Shown: one piece after another, positions 11,701 to 26,700 of the stretch | How positions within the stretch are numbered: position 1 is the stretch's first letter | Layout of the letters: every line of letters begins with the position of its first letter | From: Spirometra erinaceieuropaei | Taxonomy: Eukaryota > Platyhelminthes > Cestoda > Diphyllobothriidea > Diphyllobothriidae | Assembly (NCBI GenBank): GCA_902702965.1 | Contig: CACRXP010000419.1 | Coordinates: forward strand, 361,528-425,527 | Length of the DNA: 64,000 bases | Direction: 5' to 3' | Notes under the pieces: model-generated | Told to the model about the DNA's origin: nothing | The model's input: only the letters and a program-made list of their open reading frames with translations | Database searches by the model: none | Program-made: the position numbers and the translations under genes

Positions 11701-14700
11701 TGCACAGGAAACAAGCATTTTTTTGAAGAAGCTGGGCAAGCGAACAAAATGGACAACGGTAGGGGGGCGCTCACCGAGCATTCTTACAGAACTCACTCGT
11801 CCCGTTGCGCCTTACCGGCACTCTCTCGAGCCCAACCAGCGGTCGAACGGCAGCGCATGATATAGGCAGAATGTTATTACCGACAAAGACAAGGGAGACT
11901 GAAATAGCCATTTTTGGCTTATTAGCCGTCGTCAGCCTGTCATACCCAACCCCGAACTGTGGAACACCTGGGGCTCGATCCAGCGATCTGTTAGTTAGGA
12001 GTTTGACGCCTCTAATCAGCCCCAGGTGTTCCACACCTCGGGGTTGGGCATGACTGGCTGACAACGGATAATAGGCCAGAAATGGCCATTCCAGTCTCCC
12101 TTGTCTGGGGAAGAGATCCCCAGGAGATTTGCGCAGCATCTACCGCACTCTCTCCTCCGCCGACCACCTGGGCTCAGTGACATAACAGAATCAGGACGAT
12201 CAGAGACCGTCCCCAGGGGGCAGTGGCTGACGGAACCATACAGTTCGTTTACGCGTGCCTCACACCACTCCACCCACGCACAGGAAACCGTGTCTGCACG
12301 TCCGAGACACGCAGAAGGCCCCAGTTATTGGAACTGGAGGGTCGTGTGTAGCGAGAGACTACGACCGATGTCGCTCAAGTCGCCGGGACTTTAATCCAGG
12401 TTACTGTCTGTGACGATGGGTTCTAGCGAGAATCTGAAACTCTAGGCCAATGAACTTCGTCCGGCGATTACATTCTTCTCTTCTGAAACTTTCCTGAAAC
12501 TCGCCTCTTCGTTTTTGCCTGCAGTATTCTGATTGTCTACACTGTTTCCTGACCCCTGGTTGGCCTGTTGCTGATTTATGCACAGCAGATGTGCCATCTC
12601 TTGAAATGTGCTTTTAATTTGAAAAGATTACTTAAGTAGGGTTGTAACACTAATTCTAATCACCCTCAGGATGTCGGCTTTTGAGTGAGCTTCTTCTTCG
12701 TAATCTGAAAAAACTACACTGTATAAAGTGACTGCCTAGTTAGTATGAATTTTTCCCATTGATTTTTGATGCACTGATAAATTAAATTACATTTTATAGA
12801 AAACGTGCAGAAAAATATTCCTTCTGTTACCCTTCTTTAAATTCTATACTCAAATAAAGAGAATCTTTCTGTTTTTGGAAACTTTTATGGCTAGATCGCA
12901 GTTGGTAGCCAGGCCCCGTGTTACAGGTGGCTGGGAGGTTTGTTTACTGGGACTATTTTGTGGAACTCCATAATCGCATCTGACCCATTTGGCTTCCGTT
13001 TTACGTTTGAGGTTAGGATTGGGGTACCGGTTAATGGTTCTCGATTTTCGGGTTAGGGTTATGCCATTAGGCTTAGGTTTTCTGGTTACGGTTAGGGCTT
13101 GAGCTTACGAATTGGTTTCAGTATTACGGTTAGGTTTCTCAGTTACGGCTATGGCTAAGGGCTATGATTACGTTTACGATTTCTGTTAGGGTTGCCGTTA
13201 GGGTTAAGAGTTAACGTTTAAGATTGCGGTTAGGGTTAGGGTTAAGGTCGCCGTCCGCTTCCCCATTCCTGGCCACCAACTGCGATCTAGTCACTTTTAT
13301 TATTCCCAAATATTGTTACCCCACCGGCCGTTACACTTGACTTCGCGGTTTCCAAAATACATACTGTATACATTCCGTCAAAGAAATATCACTAATTCCC
13401 GTACACTGTCGATCAGAAGTCGTATAGCGCACATAAAATTGTGCAATAGATCCGCACCAGTTTGTCTACTTTACAATTAGCATTGATAAACGCGCTGATG
13501 CCATGCTTTATGAATGGACATTTCAGAGTCTGAAAAAATCTAATGATTAAAAAAAATTTAGAACTGGGAGATATTTTTTTCTTTGAGTATAAAATTTGAA
13601 GAAGACGTAATTTGCTAGCAAATGATTACAAGAAAGAATATTTTTGTGCATATTTTTTTATAAAATATTAAATTTACAAAGACACCGAAAGTCAGTGGGC
13701 AAAATTCAAACCACTACATAAGTAGTCATGTTTCGCAAAGTCTACCTTTGCAAACGGCCGAAAAGAAACTCATTCAAGGGCTGGCATCTTAGGGTGACTA
13801 AAATATTTTAGGATTGTGCTGCACCATAATAAATATTGCAATCCTGCTTAGTGCTCTTTTTCAAGTCGAAAGCACGTTTCAGAATTTTGGTTAACATTTA
13901 ACGAGGTTGAACACCTACTGTATGTTGAGGCGTCCCTTCACAGCAACATAACTGGACTTCAAAAAGGTGCCTGCGTTACTGAACTTTTACGCATCTGAAA
14001 TAGTTGCGTCTTTTATATATAAGCGCAAAAATATGAGTTGCCTTTGCCTGTAGCCTGCTTGATTCACCTGACTTCGCGTGGCCGAGCAACAGTTCTTGCG
14101 GGCGTCAGTAAGCGTGTGATTGCACGTCGCCCCCCCCCCCCTTCTGTAATTTTTAATTCCTACGAACCGGGTCAGTGCTTGCTTATTCTACCGACCACTG
14201 CCGTCACCACAGGTGCCTTCATTGCCGTAAAAACCCCTCATTTTCGTCTCTTGCAGACTCGCCCAGCTACTGTTGCATGCCATACGCTCCACCGACCGAC
14301 CCCTCCTGCACCTCCTGCTGCTCTGGATGCCGGCCTCGCAGCACTTTGTCGATGCCTGCTGCTTCTCAACAGCTGCCACCGCACCCCCCGCGCTTCCGCC
14401 TGACGCCTCTGCAGGCGGTGGTGATCGGGTGGACCAGGCGCAACAGCTGTTTGTCAGCCATCGCGCCCTGAGCCACCTGCATGAATGCATTATAGCCCTG
14501 GTTTCTGCTCGACCCGAGCTGCCCTACTTCAGCGCAAATGAGATGTTCTGCAAACCCTTTGAACTACTCCTCCGATTGGGTGCGCACCCACCATCCCCCC
14601 TTTTTTCTTGCTGTATTGCCTTGGGGGGAGGGTGCGGGGTGTTGGCGGTAGGCAACGCGCGTGCATAGCGCCCTCACTACTTGTATCTGTCTAGACTGGA

Positions 14701-17700
14701 AGAATCATTATGATCTACAGCGGCTCACTACGTCATTAAATTTCAACCGAAATTCCCAAATGTGTCTTCAATTAAAAGGAATTGCCTAAGTGAGATTGTA
14801 GCATTGTTTATCCCTTAACATCATCCCAAGATATTTTAGCCATGCCAGGTTGCTGACCTTTTAATAAGCTTCGTTCCGCACTCGTTAAGAATTACTACTC
14901 ATGCAAGATGGTCATTTTCATAGATTATCTGTGGCCTTATAAATTCAAATATATGTTATATATGGTATGGAACCGTTTCTTTATTCGTCCGGGCATGCGA
15001 ACTCATACAGGAGAAAAGCGCGGCAACAGACCGAGCAACATTTATAAGGGGTATGAGCTAATCAAAGATCAGTGACGCCAGTCTGGAGGTGGCTGTGCAG
15101 ATCTCAGTATGCCGGAGCGAGTTCGATACGTCAATTGACTGAATTCTGATCTGACACCCAGGCTTCAACCAATTCGCGTCTAGTCTTGCTTCTGTCGTGG
15201 GTGATTATCGTTGTGACCGCGAAGTTAAACTCGTGACCCATTGCGTAGGTGTGGGCAGCCACTTGTGATAATTCGTCACCCCGTCGCACAGTAAGCTTAT
15301 GTTCGCTTATGTGCGATCCGGAACTAGGTGTGTCGGAAGTGCACACTGGCCCAAAGCTATGAAAATGAAGTATCAATTAAATCCCAGGGAGCAGTCAGGT
15401 GTAGTTTACCACATCCCGTGCCTAAACTGTCCATGTAATTAAATGGTTCAGACTGAATGCATGCTTGGATCGCGCATACACGAACACAAGCTGGCTGTCA
15501 GGCCAGTGAAAGTGATGTCAGTTAAAAAGGGCTAATTCCTTTTTGTTTATTGTCCGTGGTTGGCTCAATGATAACTAAACGGTGAGCCAGCTCGCAGGTC
15601 TGGGCCGACATGGTGTAAAATTCCTTTATTTGAAAATCACTTGTTCGAAAGCGAACGTCTCCATCCACTCTTACATTACGTCGCGTCGAGGCGATGTTAC
15701 TCGCTTAACCCAGCGTTAGATGACTGACTGGCTCGGAAAGAGGACTGGTGTACGCGAGAGGAAAGCGAGGGTGAGGTCGACTCCACTAACTCCATTCCAG
15801 CGGCCCTTGAGCGCATTCCTTACGTTAATACATCTGACGCACTGTAGAACTCTCACGATGCGCTAAGAGTCGTGCTTGGGAGGCTGCCAACTGAAGGGAT
15901 AGCTGGACCCTCGTAGTCAGTACAATTTGTTTATGTGGAGCTGACGGACTTGGGATCAAATTCGATGGTCTCTCCATAATGTGGCCTCTATGACAATCTC
16001 GGGATCTTAACCCCCAAGTTACCCCTTTTTTAAAGACCTTTTACCTGTCTAAGGGGGCAGGTTGCGTGTGGTACGCGTAGACGGGTTGCTTAGCCTTGCC
16101 ATTCACTGTGTCCGAGCCCGCCTCGGTATTTCTGGCACTTTCTTGTCAGTCGGCCTAGGTGGGTGAGGGAGGAGATAGTATGGCAGATACTTGGAGAGCC
16201 TACTACCAATATTAGATCTCGCGCTAGTCCCCATCCTCCACCCGCCGTACTGGTAGTGATGGTGGTGGTCGTAGCGGCGGCGGCGGCGTTTGTGGCGGAT
16301 TGTGAGCTAAGAACAGGTGCCTGTTGCACCTTACTCAGCCGCTTCAGTGGATCTTTACATTCTTTTTTGTACACCCTACTTATTTCAAAACACCCGTTTG
16401 GTATACTAAACAGCGACTACCTGAGGACCGGCAGTTGCCGTTTGATGTAATCCTCTAGCCCCCACACCTCTGTTCGGTTGCTGCTATGCAGATTCCGCTC
16501 TTCGCCAATTTCCACTGCCTTATCCAACCCGTTTTCCTCTGTGTGTGTGTTATTGCAGAGATGTGCGACGGAGAACTTCAGGATCGCATCATCTGTTGCA
16601 TCTCCGAGGTTGTTGAAGCTGGCAGCTCCTGCCTTCACTCTGGCTGGCGGCCCGTTTTCGCTGCCCTGCGTTCCATCAAAGTGGCCTTTCTGGTAGAAGG
16701 CCAGTCAAATCCGTTGGATGGTGTGGCCGCAGCGGGTAGTAATCGGACAACCGCGCAGGCACCTTCACTCGGAGTCCTGGAGGGCGCGGCAGGCGAACAG
16801 ACCGAAGAGCTAAATTTGAAAAAGGTCGACTTCGTGGATGAGACCACGGCGGCCGCGACGACGCGAGACTCGACCACCAGCCGACAACGAATAAGTACCG
16901 TGCTGGAAATCTTTGAGGTGAGTTAGTACCCCAATTGTGCGTTTAGATGTGTGTTCTTGTCAATGTGCATCCATAACAACATTTGGGGTGTATCGGCAGG
17001 CCAAGGTACAGCCCCGCGCCGCGCCAGTTCTGTTCTGAGCCGTCCCCTCCTTTTCTTACTGCGTAAAATCCTGACCAATATACGTTTTGGACCAGAGGGG
17101 GTGCGGTGGTGGTAAATCCACGTGCGGGTTCCCGCCGTGCCAGCCACCTGCGTTCTCTCCCGCCCCCCCCCCCGGTCTTCTTGACTCTGTCTTGACAACA
17201 GACCCACGTGACAGATGAGGGGCAAGTGCGGTTGATGCTGCGCAAGTCGCCGGTGGACGTCGTTGATCACAAACGGTCGAACTGTCGTGCAGTGTGTGAC
17301 TGTTCTCATGAAATGTTGGCCAAAATTCTGAAATGCGTTTTCGATTAGGAAGTATTACTTAGGTGCGGTTGTAATACTGATTATCTTGCAGCATAATTCT
17401 ATAACATTTTGGACTCGCCCGGATGTCAGCTTTTGAATACGCTGCTTTTCAATCCCCTGTAGAAGCCTTACATGGTAAAAGAACGATTACTTAAGTAACG
17501 TACATCCTCCTCATTGATTTTCGCTGGTCTTACAAATTCAAAAATATGTTCTAGAAGCCACGAACAAAAATATGCTTTATTTTAGTCATTTGATAGAGAA
17601 TCACGTCATGTTTATATTTTATACCAAAAGGAGGAGTATGATTAACTTTTCAAGAATTTTCTAATTCCCGAATAATTTGCAGCCTGGTCAGTCGTTGCTC

Positions 17701-20700
17701 TAGCGCTTAGTGATTTCAGTCTACAAGATACATGAGTTTCGCGTGAAGAAAATCACATATTTTTCAATGGATGCGGACCATGTTGTACATTTCACGAGGA
17801 GCAGTGGTAAACGGAGAGGTACAATGCTGTATGAATGAATATTGCACGGTCTTAAAAATCTCATGATTAGAAACTTTTTTAAAACCTAATTATAGTCCTT
17901 TTCCGGCTATAAAATATGAAGATGACTCGATCCTCTATCAAACGGCTGCAAGAAAGCATATTTTTGTTCGTGCATTCTATGAAATATATTTGAATTTGTG
18001 AGACCATCGACAATCAATGGGACAAATGCATGCTACTTAAGTTGTCATTTTTTGCCGTGTACGGCTTCTGCAGGAAATTGAATAGAAGCGCATTCAAAAG
18101 CCGATATCCCGTCGAGTCCGAAATACTATAGGATTATGCCGCAATGCAATCAGTATTACAACCACGCTTAAGTAACCCTTCCTAATCGAAAACGCATTTC
18201 AGAATTTTGGCCAACGTTTCATGAGATCGGCCACGCACTGTATGTGTCTAATGCCTCCGCTGTTTGTGCAATTGTGTGGGCCACCAGAACTGCAGAACTT
18301 ACTCTCCCTTCGTTTCATGTTTTTTTTCCTTTCGGTCCGCGCTTTTTACATCAGCACACCCCCATCACTATCAGCCTACCGCAGTTGGCACGCGTGGCGT
18401 CTTTCATCTACTGGTCTCCGAATTCCCCGTTTCTGTATTCCTCATTGTTGACATCTTTGAAAATCAGAGTTTGCTCTCAGTCTGGTTTCCCTCTCTGCCT
18501 CTCCTCCCTCCCCCACTTGCCAACTAAATGACAGGCCGTTCAGAGTAACAGTACCAGTCAACAACAGGAAGTCACGCGTGTGTAGTGCTTCCTGCTAGGA
18601 CAGAGGTCAATTGTTAGGAGGGGATTGGGAGGATGTTGCATCCCTCTTTTGATCTCTTTTCTGCCTGCTGTGCGGTCGCTTGTCACCGACTTGGTGCTTC
18701 TGATCGGTGTGCGCAGGTAGCAGTTGTGTTGCGGTCCCACTTATTAGACCTGCTTTGCGGACTGCCTGTACACTGCGAGTACAAGAGCCTGTTGTTTTTC
18801 TCATCGCCGGCCTCGGTTACGGTCCGACAGGTTAGCTGAAGACGGCACGACTAAGTCCAAAACCGCCGTCGCCTCAGTCCGTTGACTGCTTGTTCATTTG
18901 AATGAGAGGGCTTGAAACCCTTCAAGTTTTAAAATCGTGCTTATACTGGCGGTAGGGATCAGAGGGAACTGTAGCGGGGGGGGGGGTGACAGATGTTTTT
19001 CTACAACAGTATTCCTACTAGTGGGGATTCTAGCTTGCCATCGAAGTGCCGGCACGGGTTTCAGAAAGATTAAAACTAGGTACTAGGCCAGCGCCTGTTA
19101 GCGACAGCAGAAGCGATCGCCATTAGGTTACGAAAGCCAATCCTATGCGCACAGAAGAACCAGGTTCAGGCTCCGTGCCTACAGTGATCAAAGGTCGACT
19201 AACGCTGCAACCCTCCCCGCGTCCTTCCGCTCTCACCCCGCCCCTGACACTGACTGCTATTACTTCCCCCGCCCCTCCCCCACATTCCCACGCCCGGCCT
19301 GGGTTTTAAGGAGAACTTTAATCGATTTATCTTATCGCTGACATGTTTTACTTCTACCCTGTTCCCATATAACTGTATTGGCCGAACGCGAATTTATCGA
19401 AAACTACGCATGCTCGCCACCTCGTCTTCTGATTACTGCTATGGGAATTTTCGCTACTCTAAAGATCAAAACCCCCCTGAGCTGTGCCCCGCACTCGAGG
19501 CCCGCACATTTTTATCGCCCTTCAAATGACCTTCGATTCTATGTCATACCTGCTGCTGCTGTTGTTTAAAATTAAAACAGTGGTGATCTGGAGTAGCTTC
19601 CTCAAATGGACCAGGAATCCGCCTACTGGCCATTTCCATTTTGTTGCCATTAGAGAGGAAAAGTCTACTCCCGCAGCAGTTGAAAGTGGAATTACTCAGG
19701 GCTTAATACTGGGGGGCGCTTTGTGTTCTGATATGCTTTAAGTGTGAAACGGTAGTGCCTGCAAATGATATGGATCTTCGGGATTTCATCCCCAGCGCGG
19801 CCGATGCAGACAGTTTGCAGACCAACCCAAATTGACTGTAGTAACGGTCTAGATATTTATTTAATCCAACATCGATATTTGTACATTCCTCCGTCTAGTT
19901 GACACGGGCGGGTCGGTAGTCAGGATAGCCTATTTTCACAACCTGACAGTTTGAAAAAACGTTGATATCCAACTAGATCGGTGCACTATTGTCAAATTCA
20001 CCCATAAGTCGCAAATTTCAATATGGATTCTGCTAAAAAAATCTCTTCCTCATGATCTTCGGAACGTTTATGGGGTTGCATGTCAAGTACGCCTCGGGCG
20101 CTTTAAAATCAGAAGTACCTCGAACGAGTTCCAAAAATGATTAAGGTTCGTTTTCTTATGTAAATTGCCCAGTAAACCTGAACCTCCTTCCATTTAGTTA
20201 TGGGCAAACATGTGAAGACCTCTTGTACGCATTCAGCATGGTTAACGAATTTGTAATTATGTCTACGCGACTGTATTTGATGATGACGATACTCAACCAC
20301 CGCAGTTGAGCGTCCTGTATATTTGCTGAATCTCTTTTTTGCACGCCTAGATCTTCCTTACGGCCAAGGACCTGATGGTGTTCTGTGAAATCGCCGTGGA
20401 CTGTGTCCGTTGTCTACTGCGCTATCTATCGGCAGGCGAACTGCAGAGCACCAGCTACTGGGACTCCGTTGACGGTTTCGCCTCCGAGTCACATGATGCC
20501 GTCGAAGCCGACGCAAACCCGGCCACCGCCGCTGCCGTCGCAAATGAAACTACAGGAGCCACACCAGCGGCGACCAATGCGGAGGACGGGTTGGCCTCTT
20601 CTTTGGGTATGATTTTTTGAATTCAAGTACCGCCAACCACCAGACGCTCTTTTGGCGCTGGGTCAGTTCAAAAGTCCAATCTGTGCCACCTGGGCTCGGA

Positions 20701-23700
20701 CTGATTGCCCGACAGCAAGTACACCGCGACTGGCAATTCCTATCCCCTTTGTTCCTGTTCGAAGTATAATTTTGATTGCACATTGCTGAATCCCTAAAAC
20801 GGGCCACGCGGTAGATTCGCAAGACCAACACGAGAGGTACATCGAATTCTGGTGGGTGTTATCAGGAATGCGCACCCATAACCAATTCCAACATTTAGTG
20901 TGTGGTTGCAGTCTCGCGTCACGTCAATTGGGATCCTTGTCGCACCCCATTAATGTTGTTGTTGGTTAAATCTTGGTCAGCGGGTCTTTTGGTTCCATTA
21001 CCTGCCGCCTGATGGTTGCCTCCGGTCTGTGTTAATGGACTGGGGACGAGACTAGCTAGTCCGCACTTCTTGAGACTTATGTTGCGGTTTACGAACTGTG
21101 AAGATGACGTCCGTGGTTCCGTGGTGTCCACGAAGTTCGTGCTGTGCTTCTAGAGGATGTCCCTACATCATGCGTCTTGAAACGACTGGTTAGGATACCA
21201 ACAAGGCTTATGCTCGCGATGTTAAGAAGGACGATGCTTCTGTGATCATCACCCTATGGCTGACGGTTCCCCTTAAAGTCTTAAGTTCTGAGTTACCGCA
21301 TTCGTAGACTTTGGTTGGAAATGATATTGTTCGCCGATCCTTCTCCACTGGAGAGCTGCTGCACTGCTCTGATTGTCTCTCGGAGGGAGGGCAGACGACT
21401 GGAGTGGTCATTGGCATCCACTTAAAAAAGTTCGATAATAGTTTCTCCATTAATTTTGGACGGACGTTTGAAGACACACCCTTGAAGCGGCCGTCCCAAC
21501 GCTTAAGAACTTGTATTCTCATACAGCGGGATTTCGTCATCTTAGCTGAGCAGTAGCACAATCGCTTTTGGCTTGGGAGTCCCAAGTAGCAAAGAAATCC
21601 CTGGTTTTTGTTTTGACGCTAAGTTAAATACTCACTGCGACAAAGTGTAGTGGTATGGTAGGGGGCGCTCACCGGTCGTTTCCACGGAACTCACCCGTCC
21701 CGTTGTGCCTTACGGGCTCTCTCTCGAGCCCAATGAGCAGCCGCACAGCGACGCATGATATAGGCACAATGGTATTACCGACAAAGACAAGGGAGACTGG
21801 AATGGCCATTTCTGGCTTATTGGCCGTCGTCAGCCAGTCATACCCAACCCCGAAGTGTGGCACACCCGAGGATCGAACTCGCGACCTGTTGGCTTAGAAG
21901 TCCTATATCATGCACCGCGGTGTGAGCTGCTGGTTGGGCTCGAGAGAGTGCCCATACGGCACAACGGGACGAGTGATTTCCGTAAGAATGGTCGGTGAAC
22001 GCCCCTCCACCATTGTTTATTCCCGATCGAAACCGACAGGGCAACGGACCCGTGGCCCAGTGGTTAGATGCTTCGGACCTCTAACTAACAGATTGCGAGT
22101 TTGAACCCCGGGTGTTTCACACTTCGGGGTTGTGTATGAGTGACTGACGACAGCTAATAAGCCAGAAATGGTCATTCCAGCCTCCCTTATCTTTGTCGGC
22201 AATAACATTCTGCTTGTAGTGGTATGGTCGCCCTGCGGCAGAAGATTTACTCAGTAAACCCTGTGCTCTAAATGGCCAACCGTCGTCATTTTATGAAATT
22301 CTGGAAGTATAGTTTGCACCTTGGTATATCGCAAAGAATCCGTATCGGGATGCTATATAAGTGCTGTTTCGGGCCTATATATGGGTAATTTCAGCCGTTT
22401 GAAATCAACTTGGATTACTGCGAACGATCAATGCATAAAGGCATAAAGGCTACATGCCACGCTGTTCGAACTAGATACAGACGATGTTCTATGCTTATGA
22501 ATACCACTCTGGAGCACACAGTGGACATCTTTAGACGCCACGGTCGAACTGTCAGTATCTGACACCACCCCCGCATCTTTCGTTTTTGCGCAAAATGCCT
22601 TAAAACGCTGAAGCAGCCGCGGTTAGTCAAAGTTGCATACGAAAGAGAGAAAGGAGCTAAGCTTCAGCCTACCTCGCCCCATTTTATTATCCTTTCTGTC
22701 AGTAGATATGCGGAGCTCTTCAACCAGCGAGGCCGATGACTTCTCTCGAGTAGAGGCTTCTTGCTCCCTCTGCCTCTCAACCCTGCCTCTACTGACACGC
22801 TGCTGTGAAGTCCTCCAGGCTCTCTGGTCCTCGGGCCTGAATCACGTTATCCGGTTTGCCCGACGTCACGCCCACCTGGCCTCCGGCGGTGCACCGCAAT
22901 TCAACTTCCTCCCCAATATCCGCAGTTGTGCCTCTCGACCCCTCCAGGACCGGATCAAACTCATCGCGCCCTGGTTTTCTGTTCAACGTCTTATGGAACC
23001 CACATTTGTGACGACGGAAGAGGTGACTTCAGTGTTTTCTTTTCACGGTTGGCCGACTTTAATCCTGAATAAACTCATTTGTTGCTCAGCCAAAAGTCAT
23101 CTGTCACATGCATGTAACCTGTTGCCAACTCCTGTTGATTTGGGGCCCGTTGCTCTGATTATTCACATTAGTTCAGTGGCAACAGCCTCACCCGGTGATC
23201 ACTCAAGCTACACGCTTGTGATATGCCTGCTTTTACTTGAAACACTCCTATTTCTTTCGCAACAAATCTGCTTCCCATACTCTAGGAGCTGTCTTACTCT
23301 CCCAGTCTCGATTGACAAAGCCCTGTAAACGCGCTAGACTCCCAGTGGAGTGCACTGTTTGCTTAGAAAGTGTCCATTGACCCGACGCGACATGTCCACC
23401 GCCACGAAGATCCACGTGGCTGTTCGTTTGGAATATGATCGAAAACTAGATATTTGTCCACAGCTGCCTGAGGAGCATCCTTCGAGTGAATTACACGAAC
23501 TTCAACTCATAAGAAACGGCCCGTGCTCACTGCAATAACAGCGTGAGGATATCTCCAAGAAGGACTCCTGAGGTTGTTTGGGCATGTTCTTCGTCGTGCC
23601 TGTCTGACAAGCTCAGTGTTGCCGTCCTCTATCCGGTGCCTTTGCCCATCTCGAGGCGTCGAAGAGGAGGCAAATTTGAAACCAGGCTCGACGCAGTTCG

Positions 23701-26700
23701 TAAAGTCATGGAAATGGTCCTTGGACCTTCGGTATTCGGTCTCCGCCGTTCGAGCAGATATTGGGTGGCACTGTCCAGATCCACTGCCCCGGATCGTCAC
23801 GCGTGGGGAGGCACAATCCGCGACAGCATCGGGCCGGCTAGATCAGACATGATCGCAGATGCACCAAGTACAATCACTGCCTGCGCACTCCATAGTTGGC
23901 TCATGATTTGGTTGGATGTTCTACTTCGTTGAGCAGCCCTAATGAGGGGTCACGGAATTGGTTGCTCCAAGCGCTACAGCGGTGAAGTCAGAAGTCGGGG
24001 GACGCCTGGTGTTGTACCTCGTTAGGCCTTATCTTTACTCTGCCTGCCTAGCGCTTGAACATCAGCTGCGATTAGAACCACATTTTATAGATGATCCATA
24101 GGTGAGGTCTAACAGACGCGTCAACTGGAGCACCATCGAAATGAGCCTGCCTGCCTACCAGCAGGCCATCTTGAAGTTATTCACACAACATTGCCAAACC
24201 CCTCTCTTCCCCTCTCCGATTTTCCGAAACAAGCGACTTCTTACCTCGGAGAATGGTCTAAGTGCTGTTAGGAGCAAAAAAGCGAGTTCATGAACGAGAC
24301 AATCACTGGGACAAGACTTTTATACGCCTGACGTTTTGAATTCAAACTGAAATACATAATCAGAGTATGGGCATTAAAGGGGTTTGGGGGCTGCTGTTAG
24401 TAGGTCCAAAATAATTTCTGTCACACGTGCTCCTCTTACGATCGTCCGCCTCGGTTTTTCTTGGTCTCCTGCTGAATCTGGGGCGTTGGTTTGCTCGATG
24501 TTGGCCCATTCTTATATGTACAGATGCACCCTACACTAACATTTGAATGCGTCAGCTACTCAAAGTTGTGCCCTTTCAATAAAGTGTCGTCAAGCATCCT
24601 GTCTGATCTTATTGTCTCATCCAATCTTTGTGCCTATTTCACTCTTTAATTTCATTTTCGGAACTTCAGCATAGACAATAAAATCCATTATATACCCATG
24701 TATATCAGCCAGGAGGGACGACAGAGAATGCGAGTAGATTGGCCATTACTGTTTCGGGCTTATTGTGCCTTCATTCAGCCAATCATAACCCTGACCACCA
24801 GCAGCTGGGACCAGAAACACAAACATGCGCACAGACGCACCTGGCGCAGTTGGTCCACCACTGGGGTCTACCAGATGGGTCATAAGCACTTCATCGAACC
24901 GAAGTTCATCACTGCCTCGCCACTTGTCATTCTCTGTCGCTGCAGATCGGGTATTTATCAATCAGGAATGGGCGCACACCGATCTATTGGCTTCACGAAG
25001 CAACCAAGCTCCGTATGGGTGGCAAAGGTCACGAACAGGCAACCAATTACCAGGCCGAAGTCGGCCAAGTCATAATAGCAGCGAGGAAAGACGACAGATA
25101 TATATATATATATATATATATGTATATTATATTTTTGTCCCCATTCCGTAGCCGTCTAAATCACCGAAGCTCTGGAGCCTGCTCAGCCTTGACGAACTGG
25201 ACCAGCCCTCGGGAGTGCTCCACCTCTGGCTCCTACTCCTAGACGGCGTCATCACGGCGAGCTGGCAGTGCAATCCACGAGTGCAGCGCAGTGTCTTCGA
25301 GGAGTTTGCTGACATGTTGCACCTGGCCGTGCGCGGGCTGTCTGAGGAGTCCTGTCAGGCTCGAGTAACCTGTGTGTCCAGATCTGTCGAGGAGGTGGTG
25401 TCGTCAGCGGCCCAGGAAAAGGGCGACGGTGAGGAGCACACACTGGCCGTTTTGATTGGTCCGACCTTCGCAGTTTTTGTCATCAATCACGTCCTTATGC
25501 CTAAACTGCAGGTGAGCCTCCCTTCTTCCTTCTGGACCTCCTTACAAGTGTACCTTCACATAGGTAGTAGGGCTGCTTTAGAGTTATGCAGCAGGCACGA
25601 TACGAGTTTGCTTTGACTGAAGATGTCCCTGGGCACTTATGAGGTGCCCTAGGTCCGTGTCCCAGCAAGGTCAACCCGCATAGCAGTCTTTTGTCTACTC
25701 GACCAATTTTGTACGTTTGATGCTCTTTACAAATGACCCAAACAGACTGATAGACCACCGGAAGTATTTATTTTCTCGAGCTTTTGAACTCGTATCGGGG
25801 TCCATCGCCGGAGATAGCAGCTAGCCAATCAGCGATCAACGGCGCAGGTTTGGAGATGCCGGCGCCAGACATCGATTAGCTAAGTTCGCGTCCGAGGCCT
25901 CAGACTTCATTTACTCTTCGGCGTGCCCTAATTCCGTCGTGGGCAATTATCTTGGCGGCTGTGAAGTTGACCTCATGACCGATTTCGGAGGTGCGGGCAG
26001 CAACTTGTGACAATTCGTCGCCTCGTAGCACAGCCAGTTTATGCGCGATCCGAGCCTGCGCTCAGTCAGCGAGATAATTGTTCATGTCGGAAGCTAGACC
26101 AGCCGAGAGTTGATTATAACCCGAGTCTCCGATGAGGGCTCAGTCAACTGGCATATTTTGTGTTTACGAACGTGCTACTCGGTGCCCATATGAGCATTAA
26201 AACACTTGATAAGAAGTAGGAGCGATCGCTGGAACAAGAGCTTTGTTTGGCTGACGTTTTGGATTCACGCTCGAACCCATCATCAGAGACAGTGACAGTA
26301 TCTGTATGTGTTCCATCGATCGATGCTACTTCTTATCATCTAGTTCCCGGAACTCGCATCTTCTTTCGTATTGCCAATAAAAATACTTCTTGAAGGGTTT
26401 GTTCGGCACCCTCCTTAAATGCGTATTGCTTGCAAATTAGCCTTGCAAAAAGCATCTTCCCATATGCGCGGATGTCAAATTAACTGAGGCTTAGTTGGTA
26501 TTTTTTCGTTGCTTCTAGAATATTTATATACACTAATTTGAAAGCAGATAAGTTCTTTGGGAAAAGGAGGAAACTTTATTGAGTAAATTTTCGATGTCGT
26601 TTCCCCCTGTCGCCGTCAGACTCGAGTAAATGGGCAGAAACCAATTAACATTTCAAACCTGCTACAAAATCAATACTCGTTTGGCTCTTCAGCCAGTAAG

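Noticed and set aside
12401..12450. A further hammerhead-like motif (GTGACGATGGG...TCTGAAACTC)
   Set aside because: The core CTGANGA is broken and the four bases after GAA are not palindromic; too degenerate to count.
16163..16450. 95-codon frame with Val/Ala-rich stretch just before the exon at 16559
   Set aside because: It overlaps a GGC/GTG-rich simple stretch and a repeat trace; no similarity to ARFGEF3 and no fitting splice phase.
18221..18531. Three overlapping frames of 76-95 codons that could look like a hydrophobic small protein
   Set aside because: All frames of a T/C-rich intron are open; the Phe/Leu/Ser composition follows from base content.
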